Source: Angustibacter luteus (lineage in GTDB: Bacteria > Actinomycetota > Actinomycetes > Actinomycetales > Angustibacteraceae). Taken from it: DNA of 64,000 nt. Where the stretch lies: assembly GCF_039541115.1 (NCBI RefSeq), contig NZ_BAABFP010000007.1, positions 274,290 through 338,289 of the forward strand, given 5' to 3'. A program made the position numbers and the translations under genes. Numbering within the stretch: position 1 is the first letter of the stretch; each line of letters begins with the position of its first letter. Under the pieces are notes generated by a model that worked only from the letters and a program-made list of their open reading frames with translations, had not been told where the DNA came from and did no database searches. Shown piece after piece: positions 54,915 to 62,309 of the stretch.

Positions 54915-54951
54915 TGGTGCGCCATCAGGGACTCGAACCCCGAACCCGCTG
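54915..54951 (-). other. Attachment site: 37-nt tRNA 3' end copy (probably tRNA-Lys)
   Basis: Read on the minus strand, this is the anticodon-stem 3' side, variable loop, T arm (GGGGTTCGAGTCCC) and acceptor end followed by CCA of a tRNA, best matching actinobacterial tRNA-Lys. The D arm and anticodon are absent: the sequence to the right is the integrase region. A tRNA 3' end beside a tyrosine integrase is a classic phage att site. Confidence 0.85.
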
Positions 54952-55158
54952 GTTCAGCGCATCTGACCGACTTGCGGCGTAATCATGTCACCCGAAAGGC
55001 CGATCGGTTACTCCGATCGGGTGTCGGCGCGGGAGCGCTGGGCTGAACGAGTGAAATCCGTTGCAGGAGAACGGCCATTCGCACCTTCACCCCAATTGCC
55101 CGACCCGTTTGCGCCGGCCGGGGCTGTCCCGTCGGAGCACGCCCGCACCGTCCGGGCC

Positions 55159-56001
55159 ATGACGAAACAAGAACTGGTCGTGGCACCAGCATGGACGACG
55201 GAAATCGACGCCTGGAACGTGTGGATGACGGCTGCGGACCGGCCCGACACGACGCGGTACCTGCGTACCTACCACCTGCGCCGGCTCGGCGCGGAGCACC
55301 CGCTGACCCACCCCTACGAACTGACCGCGGAGGACCTGCTGCTCTGGATTGGCCGGCCTGAGTGGTCAACCGAGACTCGACGCTCCTACCGGGCCAGCCT
55401 GCGCGTCTTCTACGGCTGGGCGCACGCCGAGGGCCGTATCACCACCAACCCTGCCTACGGCCTCCCGTCCATCCGGCCGGCCCGTGCCATGCCGCGACCG
55501 GCGCCCACCGCGGTCGTGAACGACGCCCTCGCGGGGGCCACCATCCGCGAGCGCCTCATGCTGCTCATCCTGGCCAAGACCGGGGCCCGCCGCGGTGAGC
55601 TCGCCCAGGTGCACACCCGCGACCTCGAGGGTGGCCTGAGCGACGGCTGGTCGCTGCGGCTACACGGCAAGGGCGGCAAGCAGCGCCTCGTCCCCATCGA
55701 CGACCAGTTCGCTGAGGTGCTGCTCTCCCTGGACCCCGGCTACCTGTTCCCTGGTGGCATCAACGGGCACCTGTCCGCCCCCCACGTCGGCCGCATTGTG
55801 TCGCGCATCCTCGGCCCGGGCTGGACGGCGCACACTCTGCGGCACCGGTTCGCGACCGCCGCCTACGCCGTCGAGCGGGACCTGCGGGCCGTCCAGGAGT
55901 TGCTCGGTCACGCCAAGCCCGAGACGACCGCTGTCTACACCCTCATCCCCGACGACTCGAAGCGCCGCGCAGCCCTCGGTGCTGCCAGCGACGTCGCCTG
56001 A
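55159..56001 (+). CDS. int: Tyrosine-type site-specific integrase
   Basis: The protein has 280 aa. The N-terminal SAM-like core-binding domain (about residues 10-100) precedes the catalytic domain with Arg in TGARRGE (about 145), Lys in HGKGGKQR (about 173), HTLR at 225-228, H251 in LLGHAKP and the nucleophile Tyr260 (TTAVYT). ATG 55159 was chosen: the open frame back to 54985 has clearly poorer third-position GC bias, and neither start has a ribosome site. It should recombine the prophage with the adjacent tRNA 3' end. No excisionase is recognised. Confidence 0.92.
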   Translation: MTKQELVVAPAWTTEIDAWNVWMTAADRPDTTRYLRTYHLRRLGAEHPLTHPYELTAEDLLLWIGRPEWSTETRRSYRASLRVFYGWAHAEGRITTNPAYGLPSIRPARAMPRPAPTAVVNDALAGATIRERLMLLILAKTGARRGELAQVHTRDLEGGLSDGWSLRLHGKGGKQRLVPIDDQFAEVLLSLDPGYLFPGGINGHLSAPHVGRIVSRILGPGWTAHTLRHRFATAAYAVERDLRAVQELLGHAKPETTAVYTLIPDDSKRRAALGAASDVA

Positions 56002-56017
56002 CGCGAAGGAGCACGAC

Positions 56018-56425
56018 ATGACCACGCCCATCACGGACGTCCCCGTCCAGTCCGACACCAACCTGTACGAGACGCTGCCGCGGCTGCTCGCCGACGCGGC
56101 GGCGAACGGCATCGACATCGGCGACCTCCTCGCCCACGCCTGCTCCGAGGCCACGCGGCTGCTGCCGCGCGGGATGGCCCTGACCGCCAACCGGTCCGGC
56201 TCCTGGGAGGCCGGCCACATCGAGGCGCTGACCGACCCGGATGCAGTGGACGTAGGCCCGGGCCCGGCGCCCCTCGACGTCGAGTGTGACCGCTGCGGTG
56301 CCCCCGCCGGGCAGATGTGCTGGAACCCCCGGACCTACGTCGACAACAAGCACCCACACCAGGAGCGCATCGACTTCGCCGGGACGTGCACGTTCTACGC
56401 ACCCGGAAGCGGGTGGATGCTGTGA
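56018..56425 (+). CDS. Phage protein with C-terminal zinc-finger motif
   Basis: The 135-aa protein has an AAGGAG ribosome site. The N-terminal half is helical (LYETLPRLLADAAANGIDIGDLLAHA). The C-terminal half has VECDRCGAPAGQMCWN followed by a histidine-containing KHPHQERI, a C-x2-C-x5-C...H arrangement typical of small phage zinc-binding proteins. It could bind nucleic acid; nothing more specific can be said. It starts 16 bases after the integrase. Confidence 0.75.
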   Translation: MTTPITDVPVQSDTNLYETLPRLLADAAANGIDIGDLLAHACSEATRLLPRGMALTANRSGSWEAGHIEALTDPDAVDVGPGPAPLDVECDRCGAPAGQMCWNPRTYVDNKHPHQERIDFAGTCTFYAPGSGWML

Positions 56426-56469
56426 CTTCGCCTGCGCGCGACATCGCCACGGGCGTAGCGTCCCGCACC

Positions 56470-56808
56470 ATGACGACTCGACTCGGCGTGCTCCTCGCCG
56501 CACTGGCTCTGATGCTCGTGAGCGCCTGTGGCGGTGGCAGCAGCGGCGGCGGATCGGACCTGTCGAAGAGCGACCCCAAGGGCGCCGAGGCCTGCACAGC
56601 CCTCGCCGACGCGTTCAAGCACAAGGACGACACCGACGCTGCCGTCGCCGGCGTCATGAAGTCCGGCGCGGCCGCCGCGCAGGCCAAAACCGACGCGATC
56701 CGCGCCGCGGTCGTGGACCTCGGCGACGACAAGGGCGCCGACGCCCAGAAGATGCACGACGCCTGCGTCGACGCCGGCATGGACATGCCCGACGTACCGA
56801 GTTCCTAG
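56470..56808 (+). CDS. Prophage-encoded lipoprotein
   Basis: The 112-aa protein has a lipoprotein signal ending LMLVSAC (Cys20), then a Gly/Ser linker. A small Ala/Asp/Lys-rich helical domain with two further cysteines (EACTAL and HDACVDAG) completes it. Lipoproteins in this position can serve as lysogenic conversion or superinfection-exclusion factors, but there is no direct evidence here. The stop is 10 bases before the SIR2-like gene and the ribosome site AGGAGGTG lies in that gap. Confidence 0.75.
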   Translation: MTTRLGVLLAALALMLVSACGGGSSGGGSDLSKSDPKGAEACTALADAFKHKDDTDAAVAGVMKSGAAAAQAKTDAIRAAVVDLGDDKGADAQKMHDACVDAGMDMPDVPSS

Positions 56809-56818
56809 GAGGTGGCGC

Positions 56819-57871
56819 ATGTCCGACCAGGTGTACGTCTTAGGCGCGGGGTTCTCCAAGGCGATCGATCACCACATGCCCACGACGCTCGAGCTGGGGG
56901 AGACGATCACGGAGAGCCTCCGCCAGACCCAGCATCTGCAGCAGGACTTCTCTCTAGAGCGCTACGACAAGGACTTCGAGCTGTGGCTGTCGTACCTGGC
57001 CAACGACCAACCCTGGCTCACGACCGAAGAGCAACTGAAGAACAAGATCCTCCTCGGCAAGGCAACCACGGCCGTTGGCGACGAAGTCCGGCAGCGCGAA
57101 CTCAACGCGACCTACTGGGCGGAGGACGAGGCCTTCGTGCACGGCGGCTTGTCTCCGAACGCCGACACCCGAGGTGAGTTCACCCGGCTAGGGGCGCACT
57201 GGGCCGGCCGCCCAGGGGCGCTCACGGCGTGCACCGTCATCACGTTCAACTACGACACCTTCGCCGAGCGCCTGATCATGATGGGCGGCTACGACAAGGA
57301 CTGGCACCACCTGTACGTCCCCCCACTCGTGCTGCCAGGCGGGGCTTTTTGGCCGGGTCGATCCTTCCGTCAGGACGACTCGTTCGATTCCCTTCACGCA
57401 GCGGTGCTGAAGCTCCACGGATCGCTGAACTGGAAGTCAGCCGGCCCCGATAGGCCAGACCAGAACATCCACCTCACGGGTTCAGCGGCCCCGGATTGGC
57501 GGAGCTCGGAAGGCTACCGTGACGGCCTGGAGTTCGCGTGGTCGTACCTGCAGACGCTGATCGTGCCCCCCACCGCCATGAAATCGGCCTACTACGCGAT
57601 CCCGGCGCTTGCACACCAGTGGACGGCCGCCAGGGAGGCGATCAGGACCGCGACCAAGGTGATCATGCTTGGCTACTCTCTGCCCCCAACCGACCAGGCC
57701 GTACACGCGTTCTTCGCGGAGACCCTGCCCGGGCGCGAAGTCGTTTTCGTAAATCGCCGCAAGGACGACGGCCTTCGTCTGGTGGACATCGTCGGCGCGA
57801 AGAATGTCAACTTCAAGTACACCGGCACACCCAACCCGATCCCTGACTACATCCGCGCTGAAGTCCCGTGA
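56819..57871 (+). CDS. SIR2-like family protein, candidate anti-phage NADase
   Basis: The 350-aa protein has a strong AGGAGGTG ribosome site. SIR2-fold marks are GAGFS (residues 9-13, NAD loop), FNYDT (143-147, Asn144/Asp146), KLHGS with the putative catalytic His200, and MLGYSLPPTD (283-292). The region between is long and insertion-rich, as in SIR2_2-type defence proteins. Related domains deplete NAD+ in defence systems such as Thoeris and DSR. The gene has a TTA codon (codon 8) and weaker GC3 bias than its surroundings, consistent with transfer. It is convergent, by 3 bp, with a zinc-ribbon/TM gene. Confidence 0.85.
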   Translation: MSDQVYVLGAGFSKAIDHHMPTTLELGETITESLRQTQHLQQDFSLERYDKDFELWLSYLANDQPWLTTEEQLKNKILLGKATTAVGDEVRQRELNATYWAEDEAFVHGGLSPNADTRGEFTRLGAHWAGRPGALTACTVITFNYDTFAERLIMMGGYDKDWHHLYVPPLVLPGGAFWPGRSFRQDDSFDSLHAAVLKLHGSLNWKSAGPDRPDQNIHLTGSAAPDWRSSEGYRDGLEFAWSYLQTLIVPPTAMKSAYYAIPALAHQWTAAREAIRTATKVIMLGYSLPPTDQAVHAFFAETLPGREVVFVNRRKDDGLRLVDIVGAKNVNFKYTGTPNPIPDYIRAEVP

Positions 57872-57874
57872 AGG

Positions 57875-58450
57875 TCACGGCCAGTCGGTGCCCCGATGAG
57901 ACCCAGGCTCCGTTGATGGCAGGTCGGAGGAAGCTCCCGGCAGATCAGGGCGCGCGTTCTCGATCTCCTGCTCGATGAGCTGACGAACGCGCTCCTCGTT
58001 GACGTCCCCGTGATCCTCGCGGCGCAGCCCGGCCAGGCCGAACAACGTAGTTACTAGCAAGCCAACCAGCGCGATCACTTCCATGCGCGTCCACTTGCCG
58101 GAGCCCTGCCTAGCCTTGAGGACCGCGGCCACCTGCGGGTCGATCGCGGCCACGCGCGCCAGCGCCAGGTCGATGTTCTCCTCGGGTTCGGTTCGAACCT
58201 GCTCGAGTGCACGTTGCAGCTGCCTGATCTTGGCCAAGGTCCAGCCCGGGGCGTTGAACACCCGAACCAGCTCGTCACCGAGCTCGTCGACCCCGGCTAC
58301 GTAGGTGCCGTCCAGGATCGGCGCGGCTCTCCCGCAGATGGGGCATCTAGTCGCACTGCCGCGGAATGTCACTTCGGACCCTTGTCCGAGCCCAATGATC
58401 TGGGCCTCGAAGATCCCGTGGGTGGGGCAGTGCGCCAGGGGTGATGCCAT
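57875..58450 (-). CDS. Zinc-ribbon protein with single transmembrane helix, unknown function
   Basis: The 191-aa protein starts at ATG 58450. N-terminal ligands C8/H11 (HCPTHG) and C36/C39 (CPICG) form a zinc ribbon. A helical region with charged residues (about 70-115) leads to one hydrophobic helix (about 124-142). A charged tail follows with VNEERVRQLIEQEIENARP. I recognise no family. Domain order sensor-helix-membrane would fit an abortive-infection or exclusion factor. Its stop lies 3 bp from the stop of the SIR2-like gene. Confidence 0.7.
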   Translation of the reverse strand: MASPLAHCPTHGIFEAQIIGLGQGSEVTFRGSATRCPICGRAAPILDGTYVAGVDELGDELVRVFNAPGWTLAKIRQLQRALEQVRTEPEENIDLALARVAAIDPQVAAVLKARQGSGKWTRMEVIALVGLLVTTLFGLAGLRREDHGDVNEERVRQLIEQEIENARPDLPGASSDLPSTEPGSHRGTDWP

Positions 58451-58739
58451 ACCTCGGCACTCTAGGCCGGTCGCTGGGTCGCGTCTGGCGGTTGCCTATC
58501 CTAGTCGTATCCCGCGCACATACCGTCCCGTCCTCGCCTTCCACCGCGGCCGCTGGGGTCGTGGGGAGCTTGAGGCCTGGCTGAGAGCGCCAAGCGGCGG
58601 ATGGACCGCACTCACCCGTGTTCCGACCGGGCCGCCGGCCTCGAGCTCGACTTACGAGTTCCTGGCTGCCAGCGCTGTGCGCGATGCCCGGCCCTGTATC
58701 GAGTGTCCGGCGCATCGTTCGCAGGTGGCTCGGACATGA
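58395..58739 (+). CDS. Possible small phage protein, start uncertain
   Basis: The plus-strand frame ends with TGA at 58737-58739, directly before a perfect terminator hairpin. Its C-terminal 75 residues look coding: VLAFHRGRWGRGELEAWLR and TYEFLAASAVRD resemble a short actinobacterial domain, and the end has CIECPAH. The only ATG near (58395) lies inside the opposite gene. No standard start occurs between 58450 and the conserved part, so the gene may be broken or use a rare start. Confidence 0.3.
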   Translation: MIWASKIPWVGQCARGDAIPRHSRPVAGSRLAVAYPSRIPRTYRPVLAFHRGRWGRGELEAWLRAPSGGWTALTRVPTGPPASSSTYEFLAASAVRDARPCIECPAHRSQVART

Positions 58740-58780
58740 CGAAGCGCCCCCGCCCAAGGAACGTGGGCGGGGGCGCTTCG
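58740..58780. terminator. Bidirectional terminator at the end of the late operon
   Basis: A perfect 17-bp stem with a 7-nt loop (AGGAACG) separates the accessory arm from the leftward structural operon ending at 58818. It can terminate both directions. Confidence 0.88.
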
Positions 58781-58817
58781 CGTCACGGCGGTCTCGAGGT
58801 TACAGCTCGCGGAGGCC

Positions 58818-59093
58818 TTAACGGTCGTTGACGAGGAACCGGGCCGACCGCTCGAGCTCGCGGCCGAGGTTCGTGCTGACGTGGCAGGTCACCATGTAGC
58901 GCTGGCCGCTGACGCCATCAGACACCCAGTACACGACGATCGAGTCCGTGTGGCTCACCGTGTCGACGGTGAGCGAGTCGTCGCTGACCGACACGTCGTG
59001 GGTGAGGATGGCCTCCCCGACCGCCAGGATCTGCGACCAATCGAAGGCGTAGTCGTTCTTCTCCTGCGGGTCATGCGTGAACTGGTGCGGCAT
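58818..59093 (-). CDS. Small phage structural protein, beta-rich
   Basis: The 91-aa protein has a GAAGGG ribosome site. It starts FTHDPQEKNDYAFDWSQIL and has alternating beta-type segments (DSLTVDTVSHTDSIVVYWVSDG, in parts) ending in TCHVSTNLGRELERSARFLV. This layout matches small phage tail or fibre-adaptor proteins with the Asp-Tyr-x-x-Asp-Trp opening. It is the last gene of the late operon, so a virion accessory role is likely. Confidence 0.7.
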   Translation of the reverse strand: MPHQFTHDPQEKNDYAFDWSQILAVGEAILTHDVSVSDDSLTVDTVSHTDSIVVYWVSDGVSGQRYMVTCHVSTNLGRELERSARFLVNDR

Positions 59094-59107
59094 CGTGGCC
59101 GATCCCT

Positions 59108-60463
59108 TCAGGCGACTCGGTAGACGCGGTCAACGGCTTCGATCGTGGTGGTCCGCGAGCTCGGCGGCGGGCCCTGCGTGCTGCCGGCCACGACGGGCGT
59201 GGGGGCGGCCGCGGAGGCTGACACGGGAAGCATCAGGACGGTCGCGCCGACGGCGACGTCGACGCCCGTCGGCGCCTGCGCGATCGCGGTCGCCTTGAAG
59301 ATCGGGATGGCCACCCCGGTCAAGGTCCCCGGTGGTACCGCGGCGGATGACGCAACCGCTCGCACGGCCACGGCCGTCGCCCCAGTGGACAGCACAGGCG
59401 GTACCGCGGCCGCCGAGCTGGTCGCGACGACGGCCACGACGAACGTCGGCAGGATCGTCGGGACAGCCTGTGCGGTCGCCGTCGCAACCACGGCCGTCAC
59501 GTTCGCCGAGCTGCCCGCCTGGACGGCCGGCCCGATCGCCTGCGCCGCTGCCGTGGCCGCGAGCGCCGCGACGTTGGCGCCGCCCGTGATGACGGGTGCT
59601 GCGGCGGCTGCGGCGGTCGTGGCCGCCATCGCGGTGACGGCCCCACCCGTCGTGATGGCGGGTGGGATCGCCTGCGCGGACGCTGTGGCTGGGCCGCCGC
59701 CAGAAATCACGACGGTCGCCTGCACGGTCGGGATGGGCGCGTCTGCGGTCGCGGTGGCGGCGACAGCCGCGACCGTGGCGCCCTGGACCGGCGCTCCGAG
59801 AGGCGACGTCATGGTGTCGTCGAACTGGTCGTCGTCGAACCAGACGATGTCCGTGCCGGTGGAGTTGAGCTTGCCGCGCCGGTAGCCGGTGATGCTGCCT
59901 GTGCCGGCGTTCGCGGTGCCGTTGATCGCGAACGACTCGTCGGCAGTCGTCGACTCGAGGTTGGCGCCCGTGTGGTACGAGCACTTGATGGTGCCGGTCG
60001 ACGTCGAGGCGCCGGGGATGCAGGTGACGGAGAACCGCCAGAAGGCGTTGCTAGGCGTGGTGCCGGTCGATGTCCAGCGCAGGATGCCGCCGCCGTCGTA
60101 GAACTCGAGCTTGTTGTCGGTGCGGCGCACCAGGCGACAGCCAAGCCCGGACGTGACCCGCATTTCGAACAGGTTCGTGCCTGCGGTCACCGGGCTGGTG
60201 GGGGTCCGCACGTACTGATCGGAGGTGAGCTGCGCCGCCGACACCGAGACGTCACCGCGGCTGACCGCGCTGTTGCCGGCGCTGCCGTCGAACCTGAACG
60301 AGTAGCTGCCACGGTGGGCGTAGGTCGTCGAGAACTTGCACGTGCCCGAGTTGGCGACGACGGGGGCGAAGGCAGTACCGCTGTTGATTCCGACACTGTT
60401 GCCGCTGGTGACGGTGGTGCCGTCACCGAGGTTGGTCTCGGAGTCGTTCAACCCATACGTCAT
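59108..60463 (-). CDS. Phage fibre-like protein with Ala/Val-rich repeat tail
   Basis: The protein has 451 aa from the ATG at 60463 with a GAAGGG ribosome site. Residues 1-215 form a concanavalin/LamG-like beta domain (RGSYSFRFDGSAGNSAVSR, RRTDNKLEFYDGGGI). From about 220 to 420 the sequence is almost only Ala, Val, Thr, Gly and Pro in irregular repeats of about 30-40 residues (patterns such as AVVATATAQAVP and ALAATAAAQAIGP). Such tails can form extended fibrous structure. It sits just downstream of the tailspike-like gene. Confidence 0.75.
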   Translation of the reverse strand: MTYGLNDSETNLGDGTTVTSGNSVGINSGTAFAPVVANSGTCKFSTTYAHRGSYSFRFDGSAGNSAVSRGDVSVSAAQLTSDQYVRTPTSPVTAGTNLFEMRVTSGLGCRLVRRTDNKLEFYDGGGILRWTSTGTTPSNAFWRFSVTCIPGASTSTGTIKCSYHTGANLESTTADESFAINGTANAGTGSITGYRRGKLNSTGTDIVWFDDDQFDDTMTSPLGAPVQGATVAAVAATATADAPIPTVQATVVISGGGPATASAQAIPPAITTGGAVTAMAATTAAAAAAPVITGGANVAALAATAAAQAIGPAVQAGSSANVTAVVATATAQAVPTILPTFVVAVVATSSAAAVPPVLSTGATAVAVRAVASSAAVPPGTLTGVAIPIFKATAIAQAPTGVDVAVGATVLMLPVSASAAAPTPVVAGSTQGPPPSSRTTTIEAVDRVYRVA

Positions 60464-60476
60464 GTGGCTGCGCCCT

Positions 60477-61466
60477 TCACCCGTTGTGGCGGACGTAGAT
60501 GGGTGACCCGTTGTCGTCGTAGACGTTCTGGTTCGGCGTGCCGTCGCCAGTGTCGAGGGTCTGGTCGGCACGGACGACGATGGTCCACGGGTCGCTGGGG
60601 TGGGAGTCTGCGGGCTGGTGTGCGTCGCGGCTGAACCGGTTTCGCCAGGCGCGGCCCAGGTTGGCACCGGCGCCGCCGCCGCCGAAGTTCAGGGGCTGGA
60701 AGCCGCCCATGAACCAGTTGTCCTCGAACACGTGGCCGCCGGTGGCACCGAAGGACCCACCCGAGTTGAGCAGGACGCAGGACAGCGACAGGTTTGGCGC
60801 CCCGGACGGGGTGGGCGATGCGTCGAGAGCGGGCTGGTGGGTTCCGCGCGACCCGTAGTAGGCCTCGACACTGTTGCCGCGCATGATGAGGCCGGTGCCG
60901 CCCTGGATCTGCACGATGTCGTTGTGGGTCTGCCCGTCGGCGTGCGCGTCCGGGGTCCAGTACAGGAGGTCGTGCATCCAGTTCTGGTCGATGACGATGT
61001 TCAGCGGCTGGCCGGCCTGGCCCACAGCATTGAACGGGTCGACCGGGTCCACGCAGTCCTGGATGTCGCTCCTGAACAGGGTGAAGTCGTGGCCTCCCAC
61101 GCCGTTCGTGAAGTCACCCGGGAACTCCGGCAGGATCCGCGTGTATTCGATGCGCAGGTTCTTGACCGCCGCGTTGGTGGCTTGGATGCACCACTCGGAG
61201 CCGGTCGAGACCCGGCCCCGAGCGATGCAGTTCCGGATCGTCACGTTCGCCGCTGTCACGCTGATCTTGCCGTGCACGTCGACGTTCTGCAGGATCTGGC
61301 CGGGCGTCGACAGGGTGACGTTCTGTGTCAGCGTCGTGAGCGGGATCGATGGGTCCGGGCCGGTCGTCTGGTAGCTCGGCCGATACGAACCCGGGGGCCC
61401 GTAATCCCGGTCGGGCTCGATCGTGAACCGGTCCTTGTACTTGGTCCCGGCGACGATGATCGGCAC
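60477..61466 (-). CDS. Right-handed beta-helix tailspike-like phage protein
   Basis: The 329-aa protein starts at GTG 61466. The sequence shows the stacked Asn/Ile/Val strands of a parallel beta-helix (GQILQNVDVHGKISVTAANVTIRNCIARG, in rungs, and FTLFRSDIQDCVD). Aromatic loops such as NWMHDLLYWTPDAHADGQTHND could form a sugar-binding or cleaving groove. The pectate-lyase-like fold is common in tailspikes that bind or degrade cell-surface polysaccharide. No catalytic residues can be assigned with confidence. Confidence 0.8.
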   Translation of the reverse strand: MPIIVAGTKYKDRFTIEPDRDYGPPGSYRPSYQTTGPDPSIPLTTLTQNVTLSTPGQILQNVDVHGKISVTAANVTIRNCIARGRVSTGSEWCIQATNAAVKNLRIEYTRILPEFPGDFTNGVGGHDFTLFRSDIQDCVDPVDPFNAVGQAGQPLNIVIDQNWMHDLLYWTPDAHADGQTHNDIVQIQGGTGLIMRGNSVEAYYGSRGTHQPALDASPTPSGAPNLSLSCVLLNSGGSFGATGGHVFEDNWFMGGFQPLNFGGGGAGANLGRAWRNRFSRDAHQPADSHPSDPWTIVVRADQTLDTGDGTPNQNVYDDNGSPIYVRHNG

Positions 61467-61487
61467 GGCAGCAGCTCCTGGCGGGGC

Positions 61488-61925
61488 TCAGGCCGCGGTG
61501 ATGGTGGCGATGCCGGCGGCGTCCAGCGTGATGGTGAACGGACCGCCCGACGACGAGATGTCCGCGCCGAAGTCGACGTAGGCGATCAGGGGCCTGGTCG
61601 AGTCGGTCGCCGGGGTCGAGTCGTAGAACACGGCGTAGCGGGCCGTGATCGTCGAGCCCGTCCACGACGGGTCAGCCGCGTCCAAGCTCAGGGTGTTCGA
61701 CGACGAGTCGTAGTTGACCGTCACGCTGGTCAGGGTCTGGCCGCCGGCGGTGTAGCCGGTGCCGGTGACCTCGTTGGTGACCGCCGACTTGTACTGGTGG
61801 GTGTCCTGGTTCGGCGAGTAGGTCGACGTGCACAGCATCACCTTGAGGGTGTCGCTGTCGAGGTCGACCTCCTTGTTCGCCAGGCTCTTGAGGAAGAGCC
61901 CGTACATCTTGGCCGAGACAGCCAT
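61488..61925 (-). CDS. Phage virion/tail structural protein
   Basis: The 145-aa protein has an AAAGGACC ribosome site. The N-terminus MYGLFLKSLANKEVDLDSDT and the stretch VTNEVTGTGYTAGGQTL are typical of a small structural protein frequent in actinobacteriophages and their prophages. The rest is beta-rich (ITARYAVFYDSTPATDS). The exact position in the virion is unknown. Confidence 0.82.
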   Translation of the reverse strand: MAVSAKMYGLFLKSLANKEVDLDSDTLKVMLCTSTYSPNQDTHQYKSAVTNEVTGTGYTAGGQTLTSVTVNYDSSSNTLSLDAADPSWTGSTITARYAVFYDSTPATDSTRPLIAYVDFGADISSSGGPFTITLDAAGIATITAA

Positions 61926-61982
61926 GATCGTGGTCCTTTCGGTTGTGCTGCAAGGAAGGGTGGTCTGGGTCGTCGTGGGGTG

Positions 61983-62306
61983 TTACGCGGTCGGGTCGTC
62001 CAGGTGCATCAGCGCGGTGGCGGTGGCGATGTCGTCGAGCTCGTCACGGCGGGCCGAGACCTGTGTCGTCGGTACGAGGGGCGTACCGTCGGCGTCGCGG
62101 GGGTCGAACACCGGAGTGACGTGCAGGCGGGACCACAGGGCGCCACCGACAGCCACCACCAGGGGCATGGCGAGGACCAGGACGTTGACCAGCTGGTCGG
62201 CCTGCGCATCGGAGACGCCGACGCCGAGCAGGGCCAACAGCCCGACCAGGGTTCCGATGGCGCCGGCGATGCTCGAGCGGGTGATGACGACCTGGCGGTT
62301 GCGCAT
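61983..62306 (-). CDS. Two-helix membrane protein, holin candidate
   Basis: The 107-aa protein has two hydrophobic helices (about residues 10-30 and 38-58), a short N-terminal basic region and a charged soluble C-terminus. This is a class II holin topology. Its ATG lies 3 bases after the GH25 endolysin stop, so it is translationally coupled to it. Holins set the time of lysis by permeabilising the membrane for the lysin. Confidence 0.72.
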   Translation of the reverse strand: MRNRQVVITRSSIAGAIGTLVGLLALLGVGVSDAQADQLVNVLVLAMPLVVAVGGALWSRLHVTPVFDPRDADGTPLVPTTQVSARRDELDDIATATALMHLDDPTA

Positions 62307-62309
62307 GGG

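Noticed and set aside
54985-55158. 58-codon N-terminal extension of the integrase frame
   Set aside because: Third-position GC drops sharply here, and the core-binding domain begins normally after ATG 55159.
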